From Stenotrophomonas hibiscicola ATCC 19867 (GTDB taxonomy: Bacteria > Pseudomonadota > Gammaproteobacteria > Xanthomonadales > Xanthomonadaceae): DNA of 64,000 nt. How positions within the stretch are numbered: the first letter of the stretch is position 1; the number at the start of each line of letters is the position of its first letter. A program made the translations under genes and the position numbers. Under the pieces are notes generated by a model. The model did no database searches, was not told the origin of the DNA, and was given only the letters and a program-made list of their open reading frames with translations. Where the stretch lies: assembly GCF_000382065.1 (NCBI RefSeq), contig NZ_KB907501.1, positions 310,001 to 374,000 on the forward strand, written 5' to 3'. Shown here piece by piece: positions 44,153-53,210 of this stretch.

Positions 44153-45361
44153 ATGAGTGAACGACATGACGTGCTGATTGTCGGTGGTGGCCTGGTGGGT
44201 GCCAGCCTGGCCATCGCCCTGGACCGGCTGGGCCGCGACGTGGGCCTGCTCGAGGCCAGCCCGGCCGGCGAGCTGCCTGCGGTGTTCGACCAGCGCAATC
44301 TCAGTTTCGCCGCTGCCACCGTCAATGCGCTGACCGCGCTGGGGGTGATGCAGAAGCTGGCGATGGCACCGGGCCCGATCCGGCGCATCCATGTCAGTCG
44401 TGCCGGCGATTTCGGCCGTGTGCAGCTCGAAGCGGCCGATTACGACCGGCCGTGGTTCGGCCAGGTGGTGGTCGCGCGCGATTTCGGCCAGGCGCTGGAA
44501 GCGCGGCTTCAGGAGCTGCCGCGCCTGCGCCGTTATCGGCCGATGCGGTTCCTGGGACTGGGCGAGGTGGTGGACGGCTACCGCCAGGTGCGGGTGGCTG
44601 ACGAGGCGGGTGAACGCGTGCTGCTGGCACGTCTGGTGGTGGGGGCCGATGGCACCACCAGCGGCGTGCGTGGCGCGCTGGGCATCGAGGTCGACCGCCA
44701 TGATTTCCAGCAGACCCTGTTCGTCGCCCGCGTGCGCAGCCAGCGTGCGCCGGATGGCACGGCCTGGGAGCGCTTCACCGATACCGGCCCGACCGCCCTG
44801 CTGCCGCGCGGTGACCGCCACTTCGGCACCGTGCATGGCGTGGCCCGCGATCAGGCCGATGCGGTGATGGCGCTGGACGATGCGGCCTGGCTGCAGCGCC
44901 TGCAGGACGCGATCGGCTGGCGTGCCGGCCGCCTGCTCGAATCCGGTCCACGCAGCGCTTATCCGCTCATCCAGGTGCTGGCGCGCGCATTGGCCGGTGA
45001 ACGCACGGTGCTGCTGGGCAATGCCGCGCAGACCATCCATCCGCTGGGTGCGCAGGGCTTCAACCTGGGCCTGCGCGATGCGCTGACCCTGGCCGAACTG
45101 CTGGAGAATGCGCATGAGGATGCCGGCAGTGATGCATTGCTGCAGGCCTATGTTGCACGCCGCGAGGAAGACCGCCGGCAGACGGTGGCGTTCTCCGGCG
45201 GCCTGGCACGGCTGACCAGCAACCCGGCGCCACTGATGCGGCCGCTGCGCAGCCTCGGTCTGGTGGCCGCACAACGCGCCTCGGTGCAGTCGATGCTGGT
45301 CGGTGGTGCGATGGGCTTCCGTGGCGAAGTACCGAGGCTGTGCCGTGGAGAAACCGCATGA
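44153..45361 (+). CDS. ubiH: UbiH-type FAD monooxygenase of ubiquinone synthesis
   Basis: Hydroxylates the ubiquinone ring precursor. 402 aa. Seen: FAD site VLIVGGGLVGASLAIALDRLG, DQRNLSFAAATVNAL, the ADGTTSGVR motif (VVGADGTTSGVR) and the second FAD motif LLGNAAQTIHPLGAQGFNLG; in UbiH-type proteins this last is the COQ6/UbiH signature. A TATCAT -10 lies at 44141-44146. Its stop overlaps the next hydroxylase (ATGA). Confidence 0.9.
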   Translation: MSERHDVLIVGGGLVGASLAIALDRLGRDVGLLEASPAGELPAVFDQRNLSFAAATVNALTALGVMQKLAMAPGPIRRIHVSRAGDFGRVQLEAADYDRPWFGQVVVARDFGQALEARLQELPRLRRYRPMRFLGLGEVVDGYRQVRVADEAGERVLLARLVVGADGTTSGVRGALGIEVDRHDFQQTLFVARVRSQRAPDGTAWERFTDTGPTALLPRGDRHFGTVHGVARDQADAVMALDDAAWLQRLQDAIGWRAGRLLESGPRSAYPLIQVLARALAGERTVLLGNAAQTIHPLGAQGFNLGLRDALTLAELLENAHEDAGSDALLQAYVARREEDRRQTVAFSGGLARLTSNPAPLMRPLRSLGLVAAQRASVQSMLVGGAMGFRGEVPRLCRGETA

Positions 45362-46539
45362 GCCGCCGCGCGCGCCTGGATGTGGCCATCGTCGGCGGTG
45401 GCGTGGTCGGTGCCGCGTGCGCGCTGGCGCTGGCCGATGCCGGCCTGTCGGTGGCGTTGGTGGAAGGTCGTGAGCCCGCGCCGTGGCAGGTTGCGCAGCC
45501 GGACCTGCGCGTGTTCGCCTTTGCCGCCGACAACGTGCAGCTGTTGAACCGCCTCGGCGTGTGGCCGGCGATCGCCCAGGCCCGTGCCTGGCCCTACCGG
45601 CGCATGCAGGTGTGGGATGCGGCCGGTGGCGAAGATCTGCTGTTCGATGCCGATCGCTTCGGCCGTCGTGAACTGGGCTACATCGTCGAGAACGGCCTGC
45701 TGCAGGACCGCCTGTGGGCGGCGTTGCCTGCGGCGGGCGTGCAGCTGCATTGCCCGGCACGGGTGGACGCGCTGGAGCAGGACGAGGACGGCGTGCGCCT
45801 GCGCCTGGATGACGGGCGTCGCCTGGAAGCGGCGCTGGCGGTGGCCGCCGACGGTGCCGAGTCGACCCAGCGCCAGATGGCCGGGATCGAGGTTGAAAAG
45901 CATGACTACCACCAGCGTGGCGTGGTGGCCTACGTGGACAGCGATCTTCCCAACCAGGCCACGGCCTGGCAGCGTTTCCTGCCGGGCGGGCCGCTGGCGC
46001 TGCTGCCGGTGGCCGAGCGCCGCAGCTCCATCGTCTGGACCCTGCCCGAGGATGAAGCGGCTCGCGTGCTGGCGTTGGACGAGGACAGCTTCAACCGCGA
46101 ACTGACCCGCGCCTTCGCGGCGCGCCTGGGCGAACTGCGTCTGGCCTCGCCGCGTGCGGCGTTCCCGCTGCGCCGCCAGCTGGCCCGTCACTATGTGGCC
46201 GGCCGCGTGCTGGCGCTGGGCGATGCCGCGCATGTGGTGCACCCGCTGGCCGGGCAGGGCGTGAACCTGGGGTTGCGCGATGTCGCTGCCCTGCAGCAGT
46301 GGCTGGCGCCGTCGGCCGAGCGCCGCGGCCAGCCGCGGCTGTCGCCGCAGCGCCTGCAGCGCTGGGCACGCGAACGGCGCAGCGACAACCACATCGCCGC
46401 CTACAGCTTCGATGCGATCAACCGCCTGTTTTCCAACGACGAAATGCACCTGACCCTGGCCCGCGGCCGCGCGCTGGGCTGCGTCGGCAAATGGCCGCCG
46501 CTGGTGCAGGCATTCTGGAAGCGCGCCGCCGGGGTCTGA
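45358..46539 (+). CDS. UbiI-like FAD monooxygenase of ubiquinone synthesis
   Basis: 393 aa paralogue of the upstream enzyme. Seen: VAIVGGGVVGAACALALADA, AFAADNVQLLNRLGVW, ADGAESTQRQMAGI and LALGDAAHVVHPLAGQGVNLG. Together with UbiH it probably hydroxylates another ring position (UbiI, UbiF or a broader UbiL/UbiM role; the exact carbon cannot be assigned from sequence). ATGA overlap with ubiH. The transcript runs into a 66-bp palindrome 3 bp after the stop. Confidence 0.88.
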   Translation: MSRRARLDVAIVGGGVVGAACALALADAGLSVALVEGREPAPWQVAQPDLRVFAFAADNVQLLNRLGVWPAIAQARAWPYRRMQVWDAAGGEDLLFDADRFGRRELGYIVENGLLQDRLWAALPAAGVQLHCPARVDALEQDEDGVRLRLDDGRRLEAALAVAADGAESTQRQMAGIEVEKHDYHQRGVVAYVDSDLPNQATAWQRFLPGGPLALLPVAERRSSIVWTLPEDEAARVLALDEDSFNRELTRAFAARLGELRLASPRAAFPLRRQLARHYVAGRVLALGDAAHVVHPLAGQGVNLGLRDVAALQQWLAPSAERRGQPRLSPQRLQRWARERRSDNHIAAYSFDAINRLFSNDEMHLTLARGRALGCVGKWPPLVQAFWKRAAGV

Positions 46540-46542
46540 AGC

Positions 46543-46608
46543 AAAAAGGGGACGGAGGGGATTAAGTCGTTTGTGCACATACGACTTAATCCCCTCCGTC
46601 CCCTTTTT
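46543..46608. repeat. 66-bp near-perfect palindrome, bidirectional terminator-like
   Basis: Arms of 28 bp (46543-46570 and 46581-46608) are perfectly complementary. The 10-nt centre TTGTGCACAT is itself palindromic except its outer pair. The arm starts AAAAAGGGGACGGAGGGG and the partner ends in TTTTT, so both strands give a stem plus U-run. It abuts the stop codon of the EF-hand gene and lies 3 bp after the UbiI-like gene, so it can end both convergent transcripts. Confidence 0.85.
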
Positions 46609-47003
46609 CAATCCACCAGCCAGCCGGCCAGGTCGGTGCGGTCCAGCTTGCCGCGGTGCCTGCGGTCCAGCGAATTGAATTCGTCGGCCAGCGCCGGGTT
46701 GGCCTGTGCTTCCTCGCGGCTGATGAAGCCATCGTCGTTCACATCCAGCGCAGCGAAGTGGATGCGGTACTGGCCGACCACGCTGCTTGGTTCCAGCGAG
46801 CGCACGGTCACCTGTGCCTCGCCGGCCTGCTGCGGAATCTCGACGCTGCCGCTGACCCGGCCCGCATCCAGCGGTTGCTGGCGGATCGCGCCGCCGGTGG
46901 GGCCCAGCGGCTGGCTCTGCGCAGGGGTGTGCGGCAATTGCTGGGCCACCGCTGGTGCGGCGGCCAGCAGGGTGATCAACATGGCGAGCGAGTGGTATCG
47001 CAT
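46608..47003 (-). CDS. small exported EF-hand protein
   Basis: 131 aa. Signal peptide 1-20 (...APAVA-Q). A Gln/Pro-rich segment follows. At 87-98 there is a textbook EF-hand loop DVNDDGFISREE (Asp87, Asn89, Asp91, Gly92, Ile94, Glu98). A second loop (113-124) is degenerate, with Arg in ligand positions. Likely a periplasmic calcium-binding protein of unknown role. GAGGAAGGG ribosome site before the ATG at 47003. Stop codon touches the palindrome. Confidence 0.85.
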   Translation of the reverse strand: MRYHSLAMLITLLAAAPAVAQQLPHTPAQSQPLGPTGGAIRQQPLDAGRVSGSVEIPQQAGEAQVTVRSLEPSSVVGQYRIHFAALDVNDDGFISREEAQANPALADEFNSLDRRHRGKLDRTDLAGWLVD

Positions 47004-47017
47004 GGTTCCCTTCCTCG

Positions 47018-47045
47018 GTAGCGCCGGGCCCATGCCCGGCGGGCA
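47018..47045 (+). repeat. SMAG unit, single
   Basis: GTAGCGCCGGGCCCATGCCC continuing GGCGGGC: GTAG plus CGCCGGGC/GCCCGGCG stem, between rlmM and the EF-hand gene. Confidence 0.75.
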
Positions 47046-47051
47046 TGTTCC

Positions 47052-48119
47052 TCAGCGCAGCGGCGAGGCCAATACCGTGATCTCCTCACGGTCGTGATAG
47101 AGCTGCTTGGCGCGTACCACCAGCGGCTTGCCGGCCTGGTCCTGGAACAGGTCCAGGCATAGGCGGGTTTCGTCCCAGCGCTTCTTCATCGGCAGCTTCA
47201 GATTGAAGATGGCGTGCCTGCACCAGCCTTCGCGGAACCAGGTGGCCATGCGTTCGGCCACGCGGCGCGGCTGCTCGACCATGTCGCAGACCATCCAGTC
47301 CAGCGGCTGTTCGGGGTGCCAGTGGAAACCATCGGCGCGCAGGTGCTCGACCAGACCGGTGTCCAGCACGTGCTGGCGCAGCGGGCCGTTGTCGATGCTC
47401 AGCACGTGCATGTGCTGGCGGGTCAGTACCCAGGTCCAGCCGCCGGGGGCGGCGCCCAGGTCGGCCGCACGCATGCCGGGCTTGGCCAGTGCTTCGCGTT
47501 CTTCCGGCGTCAGCAGGGTCAGCAGTGCTTCGTCCAGCTTCAGTGCCGAACGCGAAGGCGCCTCGGGCAGCAGCTTCAGGCGCGGGATGCCCAGTGCCCA
47601 CGGCGCGCTGTCGGCCGGGTCGGCCACGCAGACGAAGGCATGGGTGCCGTCGACGAACACCACGTGCAGGCGCGGCAGGCGGTTGTTTGGCTTATCAGTG
47701 AGCTTGCCGGCCTTGCGCAGCGCCGGGCGCAGTGCATTGCCGAAGGCTCGCGCCAGCCCGGACAGCGGCTTGCCAGCGTCCGAATCGGGGTGCTCCACCC
47801 ACAGGTCGCCGAAGCGCGGCGCATCGGCCAGCACCTCCAGCATCGGGGTGATGCGATCGCTCGGGTCCAGCTGCGGCAGCTCGGCCAGCACGACCAGCTT
47901 CTGCCGCGCGAAGATCAGTTCTCGCCAGCGCAGGCGTGGCGCCAGTGCTGCAGCGTCGTCGCACATGAAAAGCACATAGCCGTCATTGCGCTGGGTGCGC
48001 GCATAGCCAGCGAAACCGGCTTCACCGGCGCGGAACTGCAGCTCGCCGGCCAGCTCGGGTTCAAAGCCCTGCCGGCACAGGCACAGCAGGCCGATGCCGG
48101 TCTCAGTAACGGGCGCCAT
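47052..48119 (-). CDS. rlmM: 23S rRNA 2'-O-ribose C2498 methyltransferase
   Basis: 355 aa (E. coli 366). N-terminal THUMP-like domain (GIGLLCLCRQGFEPELAGEL), then a Rossmann methyltransferase: GMRAADLGAAPGGWTWVL (SAM site), WMVCDMVEQP and the catalytic lysine in FNLKLPMKKRW. The start at 48119 (MAPVTETG) has GGGGAAAG upstream; ATG 48131 is possible. The gene begins 17 nt inside the end of the deaminase gene upstream, so the two overlap. Confidence 0.95.
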   Translation of the reverse strand: MAPVTETGIGLLCLCRQGFEPELAGELQFRAGEAGFAGYARTQRNDGYVLFMCDDAAALAPRLRWRELIFARQKLVVLAELPQLDPSDRITPMLEVLADAPRFGDLWVEHPDSDAGKPLSGLARAFGNALRPALRKAGKLTDKPNNRLPRLHVVFVDGTHAFVCVADPADSAPWALGIPRLKLLPEAPSRSALKLDEALLTLLTPEEREALAKPGMRAADLGAAPGGWTWVLTRQHMHVLSIDNGPLRQHVLDTGLVEHLRADGFHWHPEQPLDWMVCDMVEQPRRVAERMATWFREGWCRHAIFNLKLPMKKRWDETRLCLDLFQDQAGKPLVVRAKQLYHDREEITVLASPLR

Positions 48120-48663
48120 CGCTTTCCCCATAGGTTCGCAGCACGCTGCGCGCGGCGTCGCGGTCCAAGCCCTGCACCACTTCGATGCCACGCTTGTTGA
48201 GCTCGCCGACCCAGTCGGCCGGCAGCGGGCCTTCATCGAACGGGGTCAGTTCCTCGACGTCGGCCGCACTGGCACCGATCAGCAGGCGGTCGATGCCGGC
48301 CCACACGGTAGCGCCATAGCACTGGCAGCATGGCTGCGAACTGGTGGCCAGGGTGACCGGCGACAGCACCGCGTTCAGGCGCGGGGTCTGCAGGCGCTGC
48401 TGGGCCAGCATGTAGGCCATGTTCTCGGCGTGCGCCAGCGAAGTCGCGTGCGGCATCACCCGGTTCACGCCAGCGGCGATGACCTTGTCGTCCGGGCCGA
48501 ACACCACCGCACCGAACGGGCCGCCACTGGCGTGCTCGACGTTCAGCCGCGACAGCTCGATCGCCAGCGCGACCTTGGCCTCGTCGCCCGGATATCGACG
48601 ATCCAGGTCGATCTGGTCGTGGATCCAGGCGGGAAGGGTCAGGTGGACTTGCGCGTACAGCAT
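48103..48663 (-). CDS. nucleoside / guanine deaminase, CDA fold
   Basis: 186 aa zinc deaminase. Seen: the zinc and proton-shuttle motif HAE (His78, Glu80) and PCCQC (Cys112, Cys115), with SGGPFGAVVFGPDDKVIAAG upstream. This is the guanine deaminase / TadA-like group; the spacing and the extra N-terminal 45 residues suit a free base or nucleoside rather than tRNA. Precedes and overlaps rlmM. Confidence 0.85.
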   Translation of the reverse strand: MLYAQVHLTLPAWIHDQIDLDRRYPGDEAKVALAIELSRLNVEHASGGPFGAVVFGPDDKVIAAGVNRVMPHATSLAHAENMAYMLAQQRLQTPRLNAVLSPVTLATSSQPCCQCYGATVWAGIDRLLIGASAADVEELTPFDEGPLPADWVGELNKRGIEVVQGLDRDAARSVLRTYGESDGARY

Positions 48664-48760
48664 CGCGGGGGTGCCTCGTGTGGGATGGAAAAAAGTGCGG
48701 TTGCTTGGGGAACCGGCGCGCAGTGTAGCCGCACCGGCCTGTATCGGGTGTGGGCGTGGG

Positions 48761-49483
48761 TCAGCCTGGCGAGCCGGTGCGGACCACCACGTACTGCTTG
48801 CGGAATTCCAGCCCTGCCTGCGGCCAGCTGGCCGCGTAGGCGCGCAGCAGGGGCAGGGCGGCGGCGAAGTCGTGGCCGTTGACCCGGCAATCGGCCTCGC
48901 ACAGGCCATCGTCATCGCGCGAGGCGAACAGGCGGATGGCCAGGAAAGAACGCGTCTTCAGCAGCGCATCGAATGCATCGATGCTGCGCGTGAACAGGCA
49001 GCAGGGGCAGGAGCCATGATCGTCTTCGCTGCGGGGGCCGGTGTCCATCTCATGCTCGCGGTAATGCGCCAGTGGACCGAGCACCACGGTGCGTTCGAGT
49101 TCCTGGCCGTCAGCGCCGGCCGGATAGGTCAGGCCCATCATCGGCAGGCCCTGCGCGTCTTGGGCGCCGATCGCGGTCTGCAGGGTCACCAGGTCCACCC
49201 GGGCCCAGGCCTGGAAGCCGGACAACAGCGATGCCTGCTCATCGGCACCATTTGCGTGCTGGTACTCGAACAGGCCATCGGCGAACAACTGCGGATGCTG
49301 GCTTTCAATGACGGTGGAGGTCTGCCAACCACCGTTGTCGCGCGCGTGTGCGGCCATTGCATGCGGGGTCAGGCGCAGGCCGCTGTCCAGCAGCAGCGCG
49401 TTGCCGTCGACGCGGCTGGCGGTGCCGGCGTCCTGAAGGACCTGCTGCAGCAGCGGGAGGAGGGCAGCGGAGGTCGTGGTCAT
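48761..49483 (-). CDS. uncharacterised cytoplasmic protein, DUF6348-like
   Basis: 240 aa, no signal or membrane segment. Notable: GSCPCCLFTRSIDAF (a CxCC cluster at about residue 160), DGLCEADCRVNGHDF with two more Cys, and the ending EFRKQYVVVRTG. The pattern CPCCLFT recalls the DUF6348 family. The cysteines may bind a metal. Role unknown. In a minus-strand group with the next membrane protein, 51 bp apart. Confidence 0.7.
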   Translation of the reverse strand: MTTTSAALLPLLQQVLQDAGTASRVDGNALLLDSGLRLTPHAMAAHARDNGGWQTSTVIESQHPQLFADGLFEYQHANGADEQASLLSGFQAWARVDLVTLQTAIGAQDAQGLPMMGLTYPAGADGQELERTVVLGPLAHYREHEMDTGPRSEDDHGSCPCCLFTRSIDAFDALLKTRSFLAIRLFASRDDDGLCEADCRVNGHDFAAALPLLRAYAASWPQAGLEFRKQYVVVRTGSPG

Positions 49484-49534
49484 GTCAGGCCTGTCGGTGG
49501 ATGGGGTGGAACATCCAGGCAGGGCCTGGAAAAT

Positions 49535-50188
49535 CTAATGGTCGAGCGCGTCGAGCTCGGCGCGATATCGCTGCGCGTCGGGCTGCTGCTGCGGGTCGTT
49601 GCCGTGGTCGCGCAGCCAGCTTTCCAGTTCGCGGCGATAGTCCGCGCGGAACTCGGCATTGCCCGGGCTGAAGTGCAGCTTGCGCGCCGCTACCTCCACG
49701 CGCTCGCGCGCACTGGCACGGGCCTGGGCGATGCCATGCGGGGATTCGTTGGTGAGGATGACGAAGTTGCGTGGGAAGCCCGGCGTGTACTTGACCACGA
49801 ACGGCTGGTCGCGCGCCGGGATGCGGATGGCGTTTTCCAGCGGCCACAGCGAAGCGGTGTTGGTGTAGAACACCACGTCCACGTCGCGGCCCTCGGCGGT
49901 ATGCAGCACCCCTTCGTAGCGCCAGATGTACTGTTCGTTGAGCGTGGAACTGGTTCGCTCGGCCTTGACGATCACCGCTTCACCACGCTCGCCCACCACG
50001 TTGAGGAAGGTGGCGTTGAGGAAGTGGCCGAGGAACATGTTGAGCATCGCCAGCGGGAACACCACGATGGCGTAGCCCGGAAAGCGCCGCCACCACGAGA
50101 CCAGTCCGGCCAGCACCATCGCTGCAAAGAACGTCAGCAGCGGATGCTGCGAGATGAACCAGAACAGGACGGAGAGGGCGGTGATCAT
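49535..50188 (-). CDS. uncharacterised membrane-anchored protein
   Basis: 217 aa. Two N-terminal helices (about 4-28 and 38-60), then a soluble domain with VVGERGEAVIVKAERTSST, YIWRYEGVLHTAEGR and FVVKYTPGFPRNFVIL, and a charged C-terminal helix. The soluble part resembles a small beta-sandwich. I do not recognise the family. Located between glnS and the DUF6348-like gene. Confidence 0.7.
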   Translation of the reverse strand: MITALSVLFWFISQHPLLTFFAAMVLAGLVSWWRRFPGYAIVVFPLAMLNMFLGHFLNATFLNVVGERGEAVIVKAERTSSTLNEQYIWRYEGVLHTAEGRDVDVVFYTNTASLWPLENAIRIPARDQPFVVKYTPGFPRNFVILTNESPHGIAQARASARERVEVAARKLHFSPGNAEFRADYRRELESWLRDHGNDPQQQPDAQRYRAELDALDH

Positions 50189-50231
50189 TGTCGATGGCGT
50201 GCGGGCGCCATGCTGGCGCCCGCGCAGGTCC

Positions 50232-51980
50232 TCAGGCCGACCAGGTATCGCGCAGGGTCACGCTGCGGTTGAACACCGGCTTGGCTTCGGTGTGGTCGCG
50301 GCGGTCGGCGACGAAGTAGCCGGTACGTTCGAACTGGAACGACTGCTCCGGTGCGGCGCTGGCCGCGGCCGGCTCGACATAGCCGGTGACGGTGCGGCGC
50401 GATTCCGGATTGAGGTAATCGCGGTAGGTCTTGCCTTCCGAGTCATCATCCGGGTTCGGCACCGAGAACAGGCGGTCGTACAGGCGGATCTCGGCCGGCA
50501 CGCCACGCACGGCGCTGACCCAGTGGATGGTGCCCTTGACCTTACGGTTGGCGCCTTCCATGCCCGGACGCGATTCCGGATCCAGCCAGCCGCGCAGCTC
50601 GGTGATGGTGCCATCGGCATCCTTGATCACTTCGTCGCAGCGGATGATGCCGGCGCCGCGCAGGCGCACTTCGCCACCCGGCACCAGGCGCTTCCAGCCC
50701 TTCGGCGGCACTTCGGCGAAGTCCTCGCGGTCGATCCACACCTCGCGTGCGAACGGCACTTCGCGGCTGCCGAAGCTCTCGTCCTTGGGATGGTTGCTGA
50801 AGGTCAGCAGCTCTTCGTGGCCTTCCGGCAGGTTGGTCAGCACCAGCTTGACCGGATCGACCACCGCCATGCGGCGCGGTGCTGCGCTGTCCAGGTCTTC
50901 GCGCAACGCGCCTTCCAGCACGCTGAAGTCGATCAGCGAATTCTGCTTGCTGATGCCCACGCGCTCGGCAAACAGGCGCATCGCAGACGGGGTATAACCA
51001 CGGCGGCGCAGGCCCTGCAAGGTCGGCATGCGCGGGTCGTCCCAGCCGTCCACCAGCTGTTCGGTGACCAGCGCCATCAGCTTGCGCTTGCTCATCACCG
51101 TGTAGTTGATGTTCAGGCGCGAGAACTCGATCTGGCGCGGCTTGGCAGCTTCGCGCGGCAGGCCGGCATCGACCAGCGGCTGGGTCAGCGCATCGTCATG
51201 GGCGAAATCGACGTTGTCCACGCACCAGTCGTACAGCGGGCGGTGGTCTTCGAACTCCAGCGTGCACAGCGAGTGGGTGATGCCCTCGATCGAATCACCC
51301 AGCGCGTGGGCGAAGTCGTACATCGGGTAGATCGGCCACGCGCTGCCGGTGTTCTGGTGCTCGACGTGCTTGATGCGGTACAGCGCCGGATCGCGCAGGT
51401 TGATGTTGCCGCTGGCCATGTCGATCTTCGCGCGCAGGGTGCGCGCGCCATCCGGGAATTCACCGGCGCGCATGCGGCGGAACAGGTCGAGGTTCTCTTC
51501 GACGCTGCGGTCGCGCCACGGCGACGGGCGGCCCGGCTCGGTGAGAGTGCCGCGGTAGGCGCGCACTTCCTCGGCCGACAGGTCGCAGACATAGGCCTTG
51601 CCCTGTTCGATCAGCTTCTCGGCGGCCAGGTAATAGGCCTGGAAGTAGTCCGAAGCATGGCGCAGCTCGTTCCACTCGAAGCCCAGCCAGCGCACGTCGT
51701 CCTGGATCGCGGCCACGTACTCCGGATCTTCCTTGGCCGGGTTGGTGTCGTCGAAGCGCAGGTTGCAGACGCCGCTGAATTCGCCGGCGATGCCGAAGTT
51801 CAGGCAGATCGACTTGGCATGGCCGATGTGCAGGTAGCCGTTCGGTTCCGGCGGGAAGCGGGTCTTGATCGCCTGGTGCTTTCCGCTGGCCAGGTCCTCG
51901 CGCACGATCTGGCGGATGAAATCGCGCTTTTCGTGGCTGTCGGCGGGGGTCTCGGGGCTGGCGGGGGTGTGCTCGGACAT
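50232..51980 (-). CDS. glnS: glutaminyl-tRNA synthetase
   Basis: Charges tRNA-Gln. 582 aa class I enzyme. Seen: [20 protein letters not shown] with the HIGH motif, [12 protein letters not shown], the KMSKS equivalent VMSKRKL, and the two beta-barrel anticodon domains from about residue 345 (EFRLRG-like [15 protein letters not shown]). An extra N-terminal 17 residues precede the catalytic domain. Direct glutaminylation therefore operates in this organism. Confidence 0.98.
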   Translation of the reverse strand: MSEHTPASPETPADSHEKRDFIRQIVREDLASGKHQAIKTRFPPEPNGYLHIGHAKSICLNFGIAGEFSGVCNLRFDDTNPAKEDPEYVAAIQDDVRWLGFEWNELRHASDYFQAYYLAAEKLIEQGKAYVCDLSAEEVRAYRGTLTEPGRPSPWRDRSVEENLDLFRRMRAGEFPDGARTLRAKIDMASGNINLRDPALYRIKHVEHQNTGSAWPIYPMYDFAHALGDSIEGITHSLCTLEFEDHRPLYDWCVDNVDFAHDDALTQPLVDAGLPREAAKPRQIEFSRLNINYTVMSKRKLMALVTEQLVDGWDDPRMPTLQGLRRRGYTPSAMRLFAERVGISKQNSLIDFSVLEGALREDLDSAAPRRMAVVDPVKLVLTNLPEGHEELLTFSNHPKDESFGSREVPFAREVWIDREDFAEVPPKGWKRLVPGGEVRLRGAGIIRCDEVIKDADGTITELRGWLDPESRPGMEGANRKVKGTIHWVSAVRGVPAEIRLYDRLFSVPNPDDDSEGKTYRDYLNPESRRTVTGYVEPAAASAAPEQSFQFERTGYFVADRRDHTEAKPVFNRSVTLRDTWSA

Positions 51981-52053
51981 GAGTCTGGGGCGAAAAAGGG
52001 CAGAAAGACCAACAGTCTAGCGCGTACCGGGCGGGGTTGCCCGGTCCGGATCG

Positions 52054-52114
52054 GTAGCGCCGGGCCACGCCCGGCGAGCGCGGCGGCAACCCGCCGGGCA
52101 TTGCCCGGCGCTAC
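52054..52114. repeat. SMAG inverted pair, CGCCGGGC subfamily
   Basis: GTAGCGCCGGGC CACGCCCGGCG at the left and CGCCGGGCATTGCCCGGCGCTAC at the right (each within one unit), between the divergent glnS and DUF2007 genes. Confidence 0.8.
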
Positions 52115-52162
52115 CGGGACGGGGCGGGCGTATGCTGGAACCTTGTCCCATGGAGCCGCCGC

Positions 52163-52426
52163 ATGCACATCGTGTACAAGGCCGACAACCTGTTCGACGC
52201 CCACCTGGTCAAGCACGCGCTGGAAGACGCCGGCATTCCCGCTTTTGTATTTGGCGAGTCATTGCTGGGCGGCATGGGCGAGCTGCCGCTGTTTGGTGTG
52301 CTGCGGGTCGGTATACCCGATGCGGCACGCCCGCAGGCCGAGGACATCGTGGCCGCGCTGGACTTGGGCCACGCGCCGGACGCCCCCATTTCAGATGCAG
52401 ACGACATAGCCGGCCTTCCGGCGTAG
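52163..52426 (+). CDS. DUF2007 domain protein
   Basis: 87 aa. MHIVYKADNLFDAHLVKHAL, AGIPAFVFGESLLGGMGELP and RVGIPDAARPQAEDIVAAL form the small ferredoxin-like DUF2007 fold, found as a putative signal-transducing or PII-like module. It is 9 bp upstream of msrA and probably co-transcribed. Function unknown. Confidence 0.85.
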   Translation: MHIVYKADNLFDAHLVKHALEDAGIPAFVFGESLLGGMGELPLFGVLRVGIPDAARPQAEDIVAALDLGHAPDAPISDADDIAGLPA

Positions 52427-52435
52427 GAGCGCATC

Positions 52436-53122
52436 ATGTTGGGAATTGGCCAGGGCATCCTCGGCATCGGGGCCTTCAAGCAGCGCCTGCCGCGCGCGGA
52501 AGAGGCGCTGCCGGGACGCGAGCAGCCGTTGCCGCTGCACAGCAACCAGCACTTCGTGAACAGCCATCCGCTGAAGGACCGCTTCGCCGGCCTGCAGCAG
52601 ATCCGCTTCGCGCTGGGCTGTTTCTGGGGCGCCGAGCGCAAGTTCTGGACCGAACCGGGCGTGTACAGCACCTCGGTCGGCTATGCCGGCGGCATCACCC
52701 CGAACCCGACCTATGAAGAGGTCTGCTCGGGCCTGACCGGCCACACCGAAGTGGTGCAGGTGGTGTTCGACCCGGCGGTGGTGAGCCTGGAACGGCTGCT
52801 GCAGCTGTTCTGGGAAAGCCATGACCCGACGCAGGGCATGCGCCAGGGAAACGACACCGGCACCCAGTACCGTTCGGCGATCCATGCCACCGACGAGGGC
52901 CAGTACAAGGCCGCGCTGGCCAGTCGCGAGGCCTACCAGGCGCAGCTGGATGCGGCCGGCTACGGCCCGATCACCACCGAGATCGTGTACCCGGCACCGG
53001 CGTACTACTACGCCGAGGACTACCACCAGCAGTACCTGGCGAAGAATCCGAACGGCTATTGCGGCATCGGCGGCACTGGCGTGAGCTGCCCGATCGGGTT
53101 GGATGTGGAGGCGCCGCGCTGA
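52436..53122 (+). CDS. msrA: peptide-methionine (S)-S-oxide reductase
   Basis: Repairs oxidised methionine. 228 aa. Catalytic Cys62 in [14 protein letters not shown], recycling cysteines Cys209 and Cys218 in [14 protein letters not shown], and substrate residues in GYAGG and [10 protein letters not shown]. The N-terminal 45 residues before the catalytic core resemble those of E. coli MsrA (212 aa). It needs thioredoxin. Other oxidative-stress genes (ahpC, ahpF, oxyR) are 3 kb away. Confidence 0.96.
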   Translation: MLGIGQGILGIGAFKQRLPRAEEALPGREQPLPLHSNQHFVNSHPLKDRFAGLQQIRFALGCFWGAERKFWTEPGVYSTSVGYAGGITPNPTYEEVCSGLTGHTEVVQVVFDPAVVSLERLLQLFWESHDPTQGMRQGNDTGTQYRSAIHATDEGQYKAALASREAYQAQLDAAGYGPITTEIVYPAPAYYYAEDYHQQYLAKNPNGYCGIGGTGVSCPIGLDVEAPR

Positions 53123-53210
53123 CGCGCGGTGGTCCGCCTGCGGCGGGCAACGTCAACGGCTGAAAGCCAAAGCCAAAGCCAAAGCGGCTCTGGGTTGCTG
53201 CTTGTTGGGT

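Noticed and set aside
50154..52409. 751-aa plus-strand open frame
   Set aside because: Antisense to glnS, with no recognisable domain.
53161..53185. AAAGCC short tandem repeat after msrA
   Set aside because: Only about three to four units of the hexamer; too short to call a functional satellite, although a similar CAAC-rich run precedes copy A1.
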